Source of the DNA: UBA2784 sp964494625
GTDB taxonomy: Bacteria > Pseudomonadota > Alphaproteobacteria > Micropepsales > Micropepsaceae
Reading direction: 5' to 3'
Assembly: GCA_964494625.1 (NCBI GenBank)
Contig: CAZBRT010000002.1
Span: 558,001 to 622,000, forward strand
Length of the DNA: 64,000 nt
Part shown: positions 41,011 to 50,067 of the stretch, one piece after another
How the letters are laid out: every line of letters starts with the position of its first letter
Numbering within the stretch: the first letter of the stretch is position 1
The notes under the pieces: model-generated
Database searches by the model: none
What the model was told of the DNA's origin: nothing
The model's input: only the letters and a program-made list of their open reading frames with translations
Program-made: the position numbers and the translations under genes

Positions 41011-41637
41011 ATGCGTTCGATATTTCCAGCGGTCCGGCGGACAGGCGCGGCATGGGCCATGATACTGTCCCTTGCGGCGACAGGCTGCGGCACGCCGACC
41101 CTTGAGCTCGCCGATGCGCCGGACGGCAACTATCGGCTTGAGACAAGCCATGTCCGCATCCTGTTCGGCGTGCCGCATCTGGGGCTCTCCACCTATTGGG
41201 CACAGATGACGCGGGCAGAGGGAATGCTTCAGTTCGACCCGGCGATGCCCGAAGCCAGCGTGGTTTCGGTGAAGATTGATCCGGCCAGCGTGATGACGGG
41301 TGATGCAAAGTTCGATCAGGAGCTTCAGGGCGGCAGCTGGTTTGACAGTGCCGATCATCCGGAAATCCGGTTTGTCTCCACGCGGGTCGTGCGGACAAGC
41401 GGGACCACCGGCGTGGTCACCGGCCAGCTGACGCTGCTTGGGGTCACAAAAGAGATCACGCTTTATGTCACGTTCAACGGCTCATTGCTCCATCCATTTG
41501 AACAACGCCGCGCGCTGGGATTCTCTGCGACCGGCACGATCAAACGCTCGGATTTCGGGATGGACCATCTCGTCTTGTTCGGCATCGGGGATGATGTGAA
41601 ACTGATGCTGGAAGCCGAATTCATTCTGCGGGAGTGA
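41011..41637 (+). CDS. YceI-family lipoprotein
   Basis: 208 residues from the ATG at 41011, preceded by GGGGGG five bases upstream; an ATG at 40984 lacks such a site. Lipoprotein signal ends LAATGC (Cys26). YceI lipocalin-like fold: SHVRILFGVPHLGLSTYWAQ, then FDQELQGGSWFDSADHPEIR and TGQLTLLGVTKEITLYV. Binds polyisoprenoids in homologues. First gene of a YceI-cytochrome b561-YceI operon. Confidence 0.92.
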   Translation: MRSIFPAVRRTGAAWAMILSLAATGCGTPTLELADAPDGNYRLETSHVRILFGVPHLGLSTYWAQMTRAEGMLQFDPAMPEASVVSVKIDPASVMTGDAKFDQELQGGSWFDSADHPEIRFVSTRVVRTSGTTGVVTGQLTLLGVTKEITLYVTFNGSLLHPFEQRRALGFSATGTIKRSDFGMDHLVLFGIGDDVKLMLEAEFILRE

Positions 41638-41641
41638 CCTC

Positions 41642-42226
41642 ATGGCTCTGCTCAATTCGCGAGAAACCTATGGTGCGGTTGCAGTCGTCCTGCACTGGCT
41701 GATTGCGCTTGGCATCATCCTCATGCTGGCGGCCGGGAAATACATGACCGATCTCGAGATTGGCCAGTTCCGGTTTGACCTGACCCAGCTTCACAAGAGC
41801 ATCGGCCTTACCATCCTGGCGCTCACCGTGCTGCGCATCCTGTGGCGGCTTGTGAACAAGCAGCCTGAGTTGCCCGCGCATATGGGCAGGCTGGAGCGGC
41901 TGGCCGCCAAGTCCACGCATCTCGTGTTCTATGCGCTGATGCTGGTCTTGCCCTTGTCGGGCTGGGCGTTGGCATCAGCATCAAAGTACAACATCCCGAC
42001 CGTCTATTTCGGCGTGATTGAGGTCCCACATTTGCCTTATGTCAGCACGTTGCCGCGCGACGACAAGAGGCAAGTCGAGGAGACGGCGGAAGAGGCGCAT
42101 GAGCTTCTGGGCAATTTCACCATCCTTCTCCTCATCCTCCATATTGCTGCCGCATTGAAACATCACATCCGGGACAAGGACGACGTGCTGACCCGGATGG
42201 TTCCCTTCATGCGGAGACGGAAATGA
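41642..42226 (+). CDS. Cytochrome b561 (CybB family)
   Basis: 194 residues, four membrane helices with the haem-ligating His residues of CybB: VAVVLHWLIALG, QLHKSIGLTILAL, THLVFYALMLVL and LILHIAAALKHH. Superoxide- or quinol-linked electron transfer in the inner membrane is inferred from the family. It overlaps the second YceI gene by 4 bases. Confidence 0.93.
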   Translation: MALLNSRETYGAVAVVLHWLIALGIILMLAAGKYMTDLEIGQFRFDLTQLHKSIGLTILALTVLRILWRLVNKQPELPAHMGRLERLAAKSTHLVFYALMLVLPLSGWALASASKYNIPTVYFGVIEVPHLPYVSTLPRDDKRQVEETAEEAHELLGNFTILLLILHIAAALKHHIRDKDDVLTRMVPFMRRRK

Positions 42227-42801
42227 ACTGGATGAACGGATTTCTTGCGCGCGCGACTTCTGTTGCGGCGCTGGGCCTTTCCCTCATGGGCCTGCCTGCC
42301 GCTGCCGCCGACTGGAGCGTGGACCACACGCAAAGCACGCTTGGCTTTGAAGCCTCCATGAACGGGACCGGCTTTTCCGGCCAGTTCGGGCGCTGGACCG
42401 CAACAATCAGCTTTGATCCCGCCGATCTGGCAGCATCAAAGGCAGAAGTCTCCATCGACATGACTTCCGCCGAAACCGGCGATGGCACGCGCGATGCCGC
42501 CCTGCCCCAGCCGGACTGGTTCGACACGGACAATTTCGGAACTGCGACTTTCGTCGCTTCGGCTTTCCGTTCCATGGGCGGCGACGCCTATGAAGCCGAT
42601 GGCACGCTCACCATCCGCGGCACATCAAAGCCGGTGACGCTTGCGTTCACGCTGGCGATTGCCGACGGCAAGGCTGTGATGGCGGGTGCGACCACCCTCA
42701 ATCGGGGTGATTTCGGTGTTGGCCAGGGCGAGTTTGCCGGTGACACCCCGGTTGCGCTGGCCGTCAAGGTCGTCGTGAGCATTCAGGCAACCGCGCGATA
42801 G
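42223..42801 (+). CDS. YceI-family periplasmic protein
   Basis: 192 residues with a cleavable signal (LSLMGLPAAAADWSVDH). YceI pattern: DHTQSTLGFEASMNGTGFSG, LPQPDWFDTDNFGTATFVAS, ADGTLTIRGTSKPVTLAFTL. Unlike its lipoprotein neighbour it is soluble in the periplasm. ATGA overlap with cytochrome b561 suggests coupled synthesis. Confidence 0.92.
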   Translation: MNWMNGFLARATSVAALGLSLMGLPAAAADWSVDHTQSTLGFEASMNGTGFSGQFGRWTATISFDPADLAASKAEVSIDMTSAETGDGTRDAALPQPDWFDTDNFGTATFVASAFRSMGGDAYEADGTLTIRGTSKPVTLAFTLAIADGKAVMAGATTLNRGDFGVGQGEFAGDTPVALAVKVVVSIQATAR

Positions 42802-42819
42802 CCCAACGAGTATGCCGGA

Positions 42820-44583
42820 TCAGGCCAGATCATCTGCATGCGCTGCCGTCTCGCGCAGGCGCTGCGCCGAAATGCGGCTCGCGATGTCGCCTGCCGAAAG
42901 GCCAAGGCCCGACAGAACGTGGCCGGCCAGGGTGTAGCTTCCCTCGACAGTCTCGGGCGTCACGTCATTGACGCCAAGCGCGCGCAGATGGCCTGCATGG
43001 GGCCAGTCCTTTGCCCGCGCATAGATGAGGGCATCCGGCCATTCCGACTTGACCGACCGCACCATGCGTTCGGCCAGTTGAGCTGCTGACACCGTCACGA
43101 TGAAGGCGGGAGCGCGATTGGCGCCAGCGCGCAGCAGCACATCCTTGCGGCTTGAGTCGCCGAAGAACACCGGCAGCCCCTCGCGCCGTGCGGTCGCGAC
43201 CACGGTGGGGTCGGTATCAAGGGCAAGCCAGGGCAGGTTTTCCGCCTCCAGCACTTCGGCAATCGTGCGGCCGACGCGACCAAAGCCGCCAATGATGATT
43301 TGTCCGTCACGATCTGCTGCATTGGCAGGCAGATCGTGGCGCCGCCCCTCGATCCGGTTGGCCACATGGCGGCCGATGAAATCGAGCAACGGCACCATCG
43401 CCATCCCCAGAACCGTCACCGCGACCAGTATCTGGCTGAATGCCGGAGGCAGCAGACCCGTCGTGGCGGCGGCGCCCGCGATCACCAGCGTGAACTCGCC
43501 ACTATGGGCGAGCAGAAAAGCTACTTCGAGCGAGATGGCAGGCCCCTTGCGAAAAAGCATGCCAAGGCCGAAGACGATCAGCAGCTTGACCGCAAGCACG
43601 ATGCAAAGCCCGGCTGCAATCGCGACCGCATTGTCGGCAAGCACGGCCGGATCAACCGACATGCCGATGGTCACGAAGAAGAGGCCGAGCAGGAGGCCCT
43701 TGAACGGCTCGATATCCGCCTCGATCTGGTGCCGGAATTCGCTGGTGGAAAGAAGAAGGCCTGCAAGGAACGCGCCCAGCGCGGTGGACAATCCAGCAGC
43801 GCCCGATGCCGCAGCCGCCCCCATCACAACAAGCAGCATCATGGCGACCAGAAGCTCGTGACTTCCGGCATGCGCGGCGCTGCGCATCAGGGGCACCGCC
43901 GCATAGCGCGTAACGAGCACAATTCCCAGAACGGCCAATGCGCCATAGAGCGCAACGACGGAAAGCCCGGACACGGGGGCCGATGCCGCGCCCAGCACGC
44001 CTGCCAGGAACAGGATGGGCACCACCATCAGGTCCTGCATCAGAAGGATCGCAAAGGCGGTCTGGCCCGATGGCATGCTGAAGCGGCGCTGACTTACCAG
44101 CATCTGCATGACGACAGCGGTGGATGAAAGCGCCAGGGCGAGACCGGCCACCAGTGCGCCGCCGAATTCAAGGCCCGTCTGCAGAAGAATGAACGTCAAA
44201 GCCGCGCCGGTTGCGGCAACCTGAAGGCCACCAAGGCCGAAGACCACGCGCCGCAGTGCCCAGAGCCGTTCCAGCGACAGCTCAAGACCGATGGCAAAGA
44301 GCAGGAAAATGATGCCCAGCGACGCCAGCCCGCTGATCTCATCACGGTCGGTGATCGTGACATAGCCCAGCCACGACACGTCCGGCACAAGGCCACCAAG
44401 CCCGTGCGGGCCAATCGCAAATCCCGCCAGCATGAAGCCGAGGACCGGGTTCACCCGCACGCGGCGCAACAGCGGCACCGCCACGCCGGCCGCCGCGAGA
44501 AAGACCATCGCATCCTTGAATGCCGCAAGTTCCGATCCGCCCGCTGCCACCTGTCCCGCATTCCTTCCGAACCGCTTTGCCAC
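42820..44583 (-). CDS. Monovalent cation:proton antiporter-2 (KefB/KefC-type) with RCK domain
   Basis: 587 residues. About twelve membrane segments with the CPA2 signatures (FMLAGFAIGPHGLGG, ISGLASLGIIFLLFAIGLEL, AGLALALSSTAVVMQML), then a cytoplasmic NAD-binding RCK/TrkA-N domain (IIGGFGRVGRTIAEVLEAEN) with a C-terminal extension. Probably K+/H+ antiport, gated by nucleotide or glutathione adducts. Follows the K+ channel gene, the same strand, forming a K+ transport pair. Confidence 0.92.
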   Translation of the reverse strand: MAKRFGRNAGQVAAGGSELAAFKDAMVFLAAAGVAVPLLRRVRVNPVLGFMLAGFAIGPHGLGGLVPDVSWLGYVTITDRDEISGLASLGIIFLLFAIGLELSLERLWALRRVVFGLGGLQVAATGAALTFILLQTGLEFGGALVAGLALALSSTAVVMQMLVSQRRFSMPSGQTAFAILLMQDLMVVPILFLAGVLGAASAPVSGLSVVALYGALAVLGIVLVTRYAAVPLMRSAAHAGSHELLVAMMLLVVMGAAAASGAAGLSTALGAFLAGLLLSTSEFRHQIEADIEPFKGLLLGLFFVTIGMSVDPAVLADNAVAIAAGLCIVLAVKLLIVFGLGMLFRKGPAISLEVAFLLAHSGEFTLVIAGAAATTGLLPPAFSQILVAVTVLGMAMVPLLDFIGRHVANRIEGRRHDLPANAADRDGQIIIGGFGRVGRTIAEVLEAENLPWLALDTDPTVVATARREGLPVFFGDSSRKDVLLRAGANRAPAFIVTVSAAQLAERMVRSVKSEWPDALIYARAKDWPHAGHLRALGVNDVTPETVEGSYTLAGHVLSGLGLSAGDIASRISAQRLRETAAHADDLA

Positions 44584-44634
44584 GCCCGCCTGCAGCCTAG
44601 AGGCATTGCAGCCACGTGCAAATGTCTGATGCGG

Positions 44635-45849
44635 TCAGGAGCGATGGTGCTGCAATTCTTCCGCCGCGATGTCACCGCGCACCGGGTGCGCGCTGCCTTC
44701 CTGCGCTGCGCGCGCAATCAGCGGCTGGATGCCGGGGCGACGGCGCAGCAGCGCGGAAAAATCCTCGGCGTCCAGCACCAGGAGTTCGCAACGCGTGACG
44801 GCGCGTGCCGTGCCGCCGCGCCGCACAGGCGCCAGCAGCGACATCTCGCCGAAGAAATCGCCGTCAAGCAGGTGAACGCTTCCCTCGGTCATCGTCAATT
44901 CAACTTCGCCGGACTGGATAAAGTACATCGAATCCGCCTCGTCGCCGCTGATGGTGATGAGCTCGCCCGGGCGCACATTGCGCGCGCGAAGTATCTGCGT
45001 GATCTCGGCGACGGCGGCGGCATCGAGATCGCGGAACAGCGGCACCTTGGCGACCATGCCCCAGGTGACCACAAAGTCGCGGCGACGGATCTCGTTGAGG
45101 TAGCCCGTCGAAATGATGCCGACAGGCAGCGCAATCAGCCACACGCCCAGGATCATGGTGATCCCGCCCAATATTTTGCCCAGCGCCGTGATCGGCACGG
45201 CATCGCCATAGCCGACGGTCGTGAGTGTTGCCAGCGCCCACCACAGCGCATCGGGGATCGTTCCGAAAATGGTCGGCTGGGTATGGCCTTCGACAACATA
45301 CATGAGGGACGCCGTCACGAAGGCAGCACCCAGCACAATGATGAGTGCACCGAAAAGACCGCGACGCTCGGCGGCGGCGACCCGCCCCAAAGTTGAAAGC
45401 GCCGGCGAGAACCGTGCGAGCTTCAAGAGCCAGATGACGCGGAAGATGCGCAGGAAGCGCGTGTCGATCCCCAGGAAAGACGCAAAATAGAAGGGAAGGA
45501 TCACCGCGAGATCAACCAGCATGGCGGGCCGCATGGCAAACCACAGGCGGCCCCTCACACCGCCGCGCTGGCGTACGGGCGGATGCTCAAACGCCACCCA
45601 CATGCGCAAGAGATACTCGAGCGTGAAAATGGCAATCGATATGTCGTCAAAGACAACAAAGAAGCCGTGCCATGCAGTCGCCAGCGCAGGTACCGTTTCC
45701 AGCGCCACCGCCGCGACATTGGCCAGGATGAGCGCGGCCATTCCCCATTCAAAGATACGCGCCGCCCAATCATCGTGCCGCCCACTCTCAAGCACGATGA
45801 AAAGGCGCTTGCGCCAGGAACGCTGCAGGGAAGGCGCGCTCTGCATCAC
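44635..45849 (-). CDS. K+ channel with cyclic-nucleotide-binding-like domain (MloK1-type)
   Basis: 404 residues. Six membrane segments with an S4-like segment (RFLRIFRVIWLLKLAR) and the K+ selectivity filter TVGYGD (211-216). The cytoplasmic domain (about 275-385) is CNBD-like with the phosphate-binding cassette GDFFGEMSLLAPVRRGGTAR. Likely a voltage-module K+ channel modulated by cAMP, as in Mesorhizobium MloK1. Its start overlaps the alaS stop by 4 bases (ATGA), so it is made in step with alanyl-tRNA synthetase; the biological meaning is unclear. Confidence 0.9.
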   Translation of the reverse strand: MMQSAPSLQRSWRKRLFIVLESGRHDDWAARIFEWGMAALILANVAAVALETVPALATAWHGFFVVFDDISIAIFTLEYLLRMWVAFEHPPVRQRGGVRGRLWFAMRPAMLVDLAVILPFYFASFLGIDTRFLRIFRVIWLLKLARFSPALSTLGRVAAAERRGLFGALIIVLGAAFVTASLMYVVEGHTQPTIFGTIPDALWWALATLTTVGYGDAVPITALGKILGGITMILGVWLIALPVGIISTGYLNEIRRRDFVVTWGMVAKVPLFRDLDAAAVAEITQILRARNVRPGELITISGDEADSMYFIQSGEVELTMTEGSVHLLDGDFFGEMSLLAPVRRGGTARAVTRCELLVLDAEDFSALLRRRPGIQPLIARAAQEGSAHPVRGDIAAEELQHHRS

Positions 45850-48506
45850 ACAGCGATACCCGCAATCAGGGTGCGCAGCGCGGCAAGCGCCTCGTCGGCG
45901 CGCGCGCCATCGGGACCGCCGGCCTGCGCCATGTCCGGGCGGCCGCCACCACCCTTGCCACCCAGAACTCCGGAAGCGAGACGCACAAGATCAACCGCGC
46001 TGATTTTTGCCGTCAGGTCCGCCGTAACGCCCGCGACGATGGACGCTTTCCCTTCCTCGACCGCAATAAAGACGACGACGCCCGAGCCAATTTTCGCCTT
46101 GGCGTCATCGGCCAGCGGCTTCAGATCCTTGGCGGCGACGTTGTCGACCACGCGCAGGACGGCGCTGAGGGCGCCAATCTTTTCTGCTTCGCTGCCGCCA
46201 CCGGATTTGCCGCCGCCACCCAGCGCCAGCTGGCGACGCAAATCGGCCACTTCGCGTTCCAGCTTGCGACGCTCGTCGGCAAGGATCGCAACGCGCTGCA
46301 CCAATTCGGCGGGCGACGTTTTCAGTTCCGACGCTGCATCGCGGGCAATGGCTGCCTGATTTGCCAGATAGCGGCGCGCGGCATCGCCTGTCAGCGCCTC
46401 GATGCGGCGCACGCCGGCCGCCACCGCGCTTTCACCGATGATGCGGAAGAGCCCGATATCGGCCAACCGCCGCACATGCGTGCCACCGCAGAGTTCGACT
46501 GAGTACGGCCTTGCGTCATCATGCGCGGACGGCATGGACAGGACGCGCACTTCCTCGCCATAGTCCTCACCAAACAGCGCAATCGCGCCCGCCTCAATCG
46601 CGTCTTCGGGGCGCATCAGGCGGGTTGTGACTTCCTCATTGTCGCGGATGACCGCGTTGACGGTCGCTTCTATCCCTTCCATCTCGGTCTGGGTCAGGGC
46701 CTTGGCATGGCTGAAGTCGAAGCGCAGGCGCTCCGCATTCACCAGCGACCCCTTCTGCGCGATGTGCGCGCCCAGCGTGCGGCGCAGGGCCTCGTGCAGC
46801 AGATGGGTTGCGGAGTGATTGGCGCGGGTCTGCATGCGGGCCTGGTGATCAACCTCAAGCGCAACCTCGTCGCCGACGGAAAGTGTACCACCTTCGAGCG
46901 TGCCGATATGGACATGCAGGGCGCCCAATTTCTTCTGCGTGTCACGCACCACAAAACGGGCACTGCCCTTGCGGATGATACCGCTGTCGCCGCCCTGCCC
47001 ACCTGACTCGCCATAAAATGGCGTCTGGTTCACCAGAATGCCGGCAGCCTGGCCTGCATCCAGACGCTGCACGGGCTTGCCATCGACCAGAATGGCCGTG
47101 ATCTTGCCTTCGACCATTTCGGTTTCGTAGCCGAGGAACTCGGTGGCGCCGTGTTCGTCGCGCAGCCGGAACCACATGTCATCGGTTGCCGCCTCGCCGG
47201 AACCTGACCACGCGCGGCGCGCATCCTCGCGCTGGCGGGTCATCTGGGCGGCAAAGCCGTCTGTGTCCACGCCGATCCCGCGCTCGCGCAAGGCATCCTG
47301 CGTCAGGTCAAGCGGAAAGCCGAACGTGTCATAAAGCTTGAAGGCCACGTCGCCAGCCAGCGTCTTGGCACTTCCCAGCCGGTCCAGCTCCTCGTCCAGG
47401 AGGCGCAGGCCGCGCTCGAGCAAGGTGCGGAAGCGGGTTTCTTCTTGCTGCAGCGTTTCCTTGATGAGCGCTTCCGCACGGACAAGTTCGCCATACGCCT
47501 GACCCATTTCGGTGACCAGCACCGGCACCAGGCGGTGCATCAGCGGTTCCTTCGCGCCCATCATGTGGGCGTGGCGCATGGCGCGGCGCATGATGCGGCG
47601 GAGTACATAGCCGCGGCCCTCATTCGAGGGGAGCACGCCATCCGCAATCAGGAAGGAAGCGGCGCGCAGATGGTCTGCAACGACGCGATGGCTGGCCGCG
47701 TGCGGGCCATTGGCGGGCGTGCGCGTGAGTTCGGCGGAAGCTGCAATCAGGTGCTGGAAAAGGTCGGTGTCGTAATTGCTGGTCTTGCCCTGAAGGATCG
47801 AAGCCATGCGCTCCAGCCCCATGCCGGTGTCGATCGAGGGTTTGGGCAGGCTCGCGCGCTCGCCGGGGCCGCGCTGCTCGAACTGCATGAACACAAGGTT
47901 CCAGAACTCGGTGAAGCGGTCGCCATCGGCGTCGGGCGAGCCGGGCGGACCACCGGCGATCCTGTCGCCGTAATCATAGAAAAGTTCTGAGCAGGGCCCA
48001 CAGGGACCCGTGTCGCCCATCATCCAGAAATTGTCGGAGGTCGGGATGCCGATGATCCGCGCATCGGGAAAGCCGGAAACCTTGCGCCAGATGCGGCGGG
48101 CATCATCGTCCTCGGAGTAGACCGTGATCGTCAGGCGATCCGGGTTGAGGCAAAATTCCTTTGTGACCAGATCCCAGGCGAACAGGATCGCCTCTTCCTT
48201 GAAATAGTCGCCAAAGGAAAAATTGCCCAGCATCTCGAAGAAGGTGTGGTGGCGCGCTGTATAGCCGACATTGTCGAGGTCATTGTGCTTGCCGCCCGCG
48301 CGTACGCATTTCTGGGCAGACACGGCGCGGCTGTTGGCACGGCTTTCCTGGCCCGTGAAGACGTTCTTGAACTGCACCATGCCCGCATTGGTGAAGAGGA
48401 GCGTCGGGTCATTGCGCGGCACGAGCGGGCTCGACGGTACGATGTCGTGGCCCCGCTTGGCGAAGAAGTCGAGGAAGGTCGAGCGGATGTCTTTGAGGCT
48501 TTGCAT
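45846..48506 (-). CDS. alaS: Alanyl-tRNA synthetase
   Basis: 886 residues from the ATG at 48506. All domains are present: class II catalytic core (TLLFTNAGMVQFKNVFTG, HHTFFEMLGNFSFGDYFKE), tRNA-recognition helical domain, editing domain with the zinc-like HxxxH (NHSATHLLHEALR) and CGGTH motif, and the C-Ala oligomerisation domain with a Gly-rich end (GGKGGGGRPDMAQAGG). Charges tRNA-Ala and edits Ser/Gly. Follows recA but is separated by a strong terminator, so it needs its own promoter (48507-48640). Confidence 0.98.
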   Translation of the reverse strand: MQSLKDIRSTFLDFFAKRGHDIVPSSPLVPRNDPTLLFTNAGMVQFKNVFTGQESRANSRAVSAQKCVRAGGKHNDLDNVGYTARHHTFFEMLGNFSFGDYFKEEAILFAWDLVTKEFCLNPDRLTITVYSEDDDARRIWRKVSGFPDARIIGIPTSDNFWMMGDTGPCGPCSELFYDYGDRIAGGPPGSPDADGDRFTEFWNLVFMQFEQRGPGERASLPKPSIDTGMGLERMASILQGKTSNYDTDLFQHLIAASAELTRTPANGPHAASHRVVADHLRAASFLIADGVLPSNEGRGYVLRRIMRRAMRHAHMMGAKEPLMHRLVPVLVTEMGQAYGELVRAEALIKETLQQEETRFRTLLERGLRLLDEELDRLGSAKTLAGDVAFKLYDTFGFPLDLTQDALRERGIGVDTDGFAAQMTRQREDARRAWSGSGEAATDDMWFRLRDEHGATEFLGYETEMVEGKITAILVDGKPVQRLDAGQAAGILVNQTPFYGESGGQGGDSGIIRKGSARFVVRDTQKKLGALHVHIGTLEGGTLSVGDEVALEVDHQARMQTRANHSATHLLHEALRRTLGAHIAQKGSLVNAERLRFDFSHAKALTQTEMEGIEATVNAVIRDNEEVTTRLMRPEDAIEAGAIALFGEDYGEEVRVLSMPSAHDDARPYSVELCGGTHVRRLADIGLFRIIGESAVAAGVRRIEALTGDAARRYLANQAAIARDAASELKTSPAELVQRVAILADERRKLEREVADLRRQLALGGGGKSGGGSEAEKIGALSAVLRVVDNVAAKDLKPLADDAKAKIGSGVVVFIAVEEGKASIVAGVTADLTAKISAVDLVRLASGVLGGKGGGGRPDMAQAGGPDGARADEALAALRTLIAGIAV

Positions 48507-48640
48507 GGGGGCGCTGTTACCCGGGTGCGTCGATGGTGCGGATTTGGCTCCCTTGTAGCGAGGCCAAGGGCCCCATGCAAAGCATCCCGGCATGGTGGCG
48601 GGCCACGAGGACGAGTGCGGGGATGGGCGTGGGGATGGAC

Positions 48641-48679
48641 AAAAAAGAACCGGCGGGGCGACAGGGCGCCCGCCGGTTC
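48641..48679 (-). terminator. Rho-independent terminator of recA
   Basis: Minus-strand hairpin with perfect 11-base arms GAACCGGCGGG (48679-48669) and CCCGCCGGTTC (48657-48647), an 11-base loop and six T (48646-48641). It begins 43 bases after the recA stop and separates recA from alaS. Confidence 0.95.
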
Positions 48680-48721
48680 AAGTTGCTCTCGCGGTTGAGA
48701 GCGGGGATCAGATGGTGGCGC

Positions 48722-49816
48722 TTACTCGCCGCCAGCGGCTGCGGCCGGATCTTCTTCCGGCGCGCCCTGAAGATTGGCATTGAGGCCTGCCGCATTGGCG
48801 CGGATCACCGCCTCGATCTTGCCGGCGATGTCCGGGTTGGCGGCAAGGAAGGCCTTGGCATTCTCGCGGCCCTGACCGATGCGCTGGCCCTCGAACGAGA
48901 ACCACGAGCCCGATTTCTCAACCACATTGGCCTTGACGCCGAGATCGACCAGCTCGCCGGTCTTGGAAATGCCGTGGCCGTACATGATGTCGAACTCCAC
49001 CACCTTGAAGGGCGGCGCAACCTTGTTCTTCACCACCTTCACGCGGGTCTGGGAGCCGACCACATCGTCACGCTCCTTGATCTGGCCGATGCGGCGGATA
49101 TCGAGGCGGACCGACGAATAGAACTTCAGCGCGTTGCCGCCGCTGGTCGTCTCCGGGTTGCCGAACATCACGCCGATCTTCATGCGGATCTGGTTGATGA
49201 AGATGACCGTCGTATTCGATTTGGAGATGGAGCCGGTCAGCTTGCGCAGCGCCTGGCTCATCAAACGGGCCTGCAGGCCGGGCAGCTGGTCGCCCATCTC
49301 GCCCTCAAGTTCAGCCTTGGGGGTCAAGGCGGCGACCGAATCGATCACCACCACATCGACCGCGCCGGAACGCACCAGCGTGTCGGCGATCTCCAGCGCC
49401 TGCTCGCCGGTATCGGGCTGGGAAATCAGAAGCTCGTCCAGATCAACGCCCAGCTTGCGGGCATAGATCGGATCAAGCGCATGTTCCGCGTCGATGAAGG
49501 CGCTGACGCCGCCGCGCTTCTGCGCTTCGGCAACCACATGAAGCGCCAGTGTCGTTTTGCCGGATGATTCCGGTCCGTAAATCTCGATGATGCGTCCGCG
49601 CGGCAGACCACCGATGCCCAGGGCGATATCCAGACCCAGCGAACCGGTCGATGTCGCCTCGATCTCGACGATCTTGTCCTTCTGGCCCAACCGCATGACG
49701 GAGCCCTTGCCGAAGGCCCGGTCAATCTGGGTCAGGGCTGCTTCAAGGGCGCGCTTGCGGTCCTTGTCATTCTCGCTGCGATCAACCACGCGAAGCACCG
49801 ATTGGTTCTGGCTCAT
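48722..49816 (-). CDS. recA: Recombinase A
   Basis: 364 residues. Walker A GPESSGKT (81-88), the strand-exchange loop L1/L2 region (NQIRMKIGVMFGNPETTSGG) and the C-terminal acidic tail are as in RecA. Central to homologous recombination and SOS induction by co-proteolysis of LexA. GTA gene uptake in recipients depends on RecA in known systems. A candidate LexA box lies 54-68 bases upstream of the start. Confidence 0.99.
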   Translation of the reverse strand: MSQNQSVLRVVDRSENDKDRKRALEAALTQIDRAFGKGSVMRLGQKDKIVEIEATSTGSLGLDIALGIGGLPRGRIIEIYGPESSGKTTLALHVVAEAQKRGGVSAFIDAEHALDPIYARKLGVDLDELLISQPDTGEQALEIADTLVRSGAVDVVVIDSVAALTPKAELEGEMGDQLPGLQARLMSQALRKLTGSISKSNTTVIFINQIRMKIGVMFGNPETTSGGNALKFYSSVRLDIRRIGQIKERDDVVGSQTRVKVVKNKVAPPFKVVEFDIMYGHGISKTGELVDLGVKANVVEKSGSWFSFEGQRIGQGRENAKAFLAANPDIAGKIEAVIRANAAGLNANLQGAPEEDPAAAAGGE

Positions 49817-49869
49817 GATGATGTCCCCTTATTCCACATTCATTCCGTCGCGGATATGTCGACGCAAAA

Positions 49870-49884
49870 GTGCACGTTTTGTTC
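49870..49884 (-). promoter_or_regulatory. Candidate LexA (SOS) box upstream of recA
   Basis: Alphaproteobacterial LexA binds GAAC-N7-GAAC. On the minus strand here there is GAAC (49884-49881), seven bases, then GCAC (49873-49870): one mismatch. Location upstream of recA fits; the mismatch keeps it tentative. Confidence 0.45.
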
Positions 49885-50067
49885 TCATTGGCAAGCATGT
49901 CGTTAATTATATGATTTTGTTAGGTAATGCCGATTTCGTTCGCAGATGTTCCGGCTTGTTTGAAACTGTCGCCCGTGGGACGAAGGCCAAGAACAGCGCT
50001 TGAAAGGCGCGATGTGCTGCCGTTTGATTCCCTCCTCATCTGCCCTGCCCTTCCCGGAGTTCCTGCC

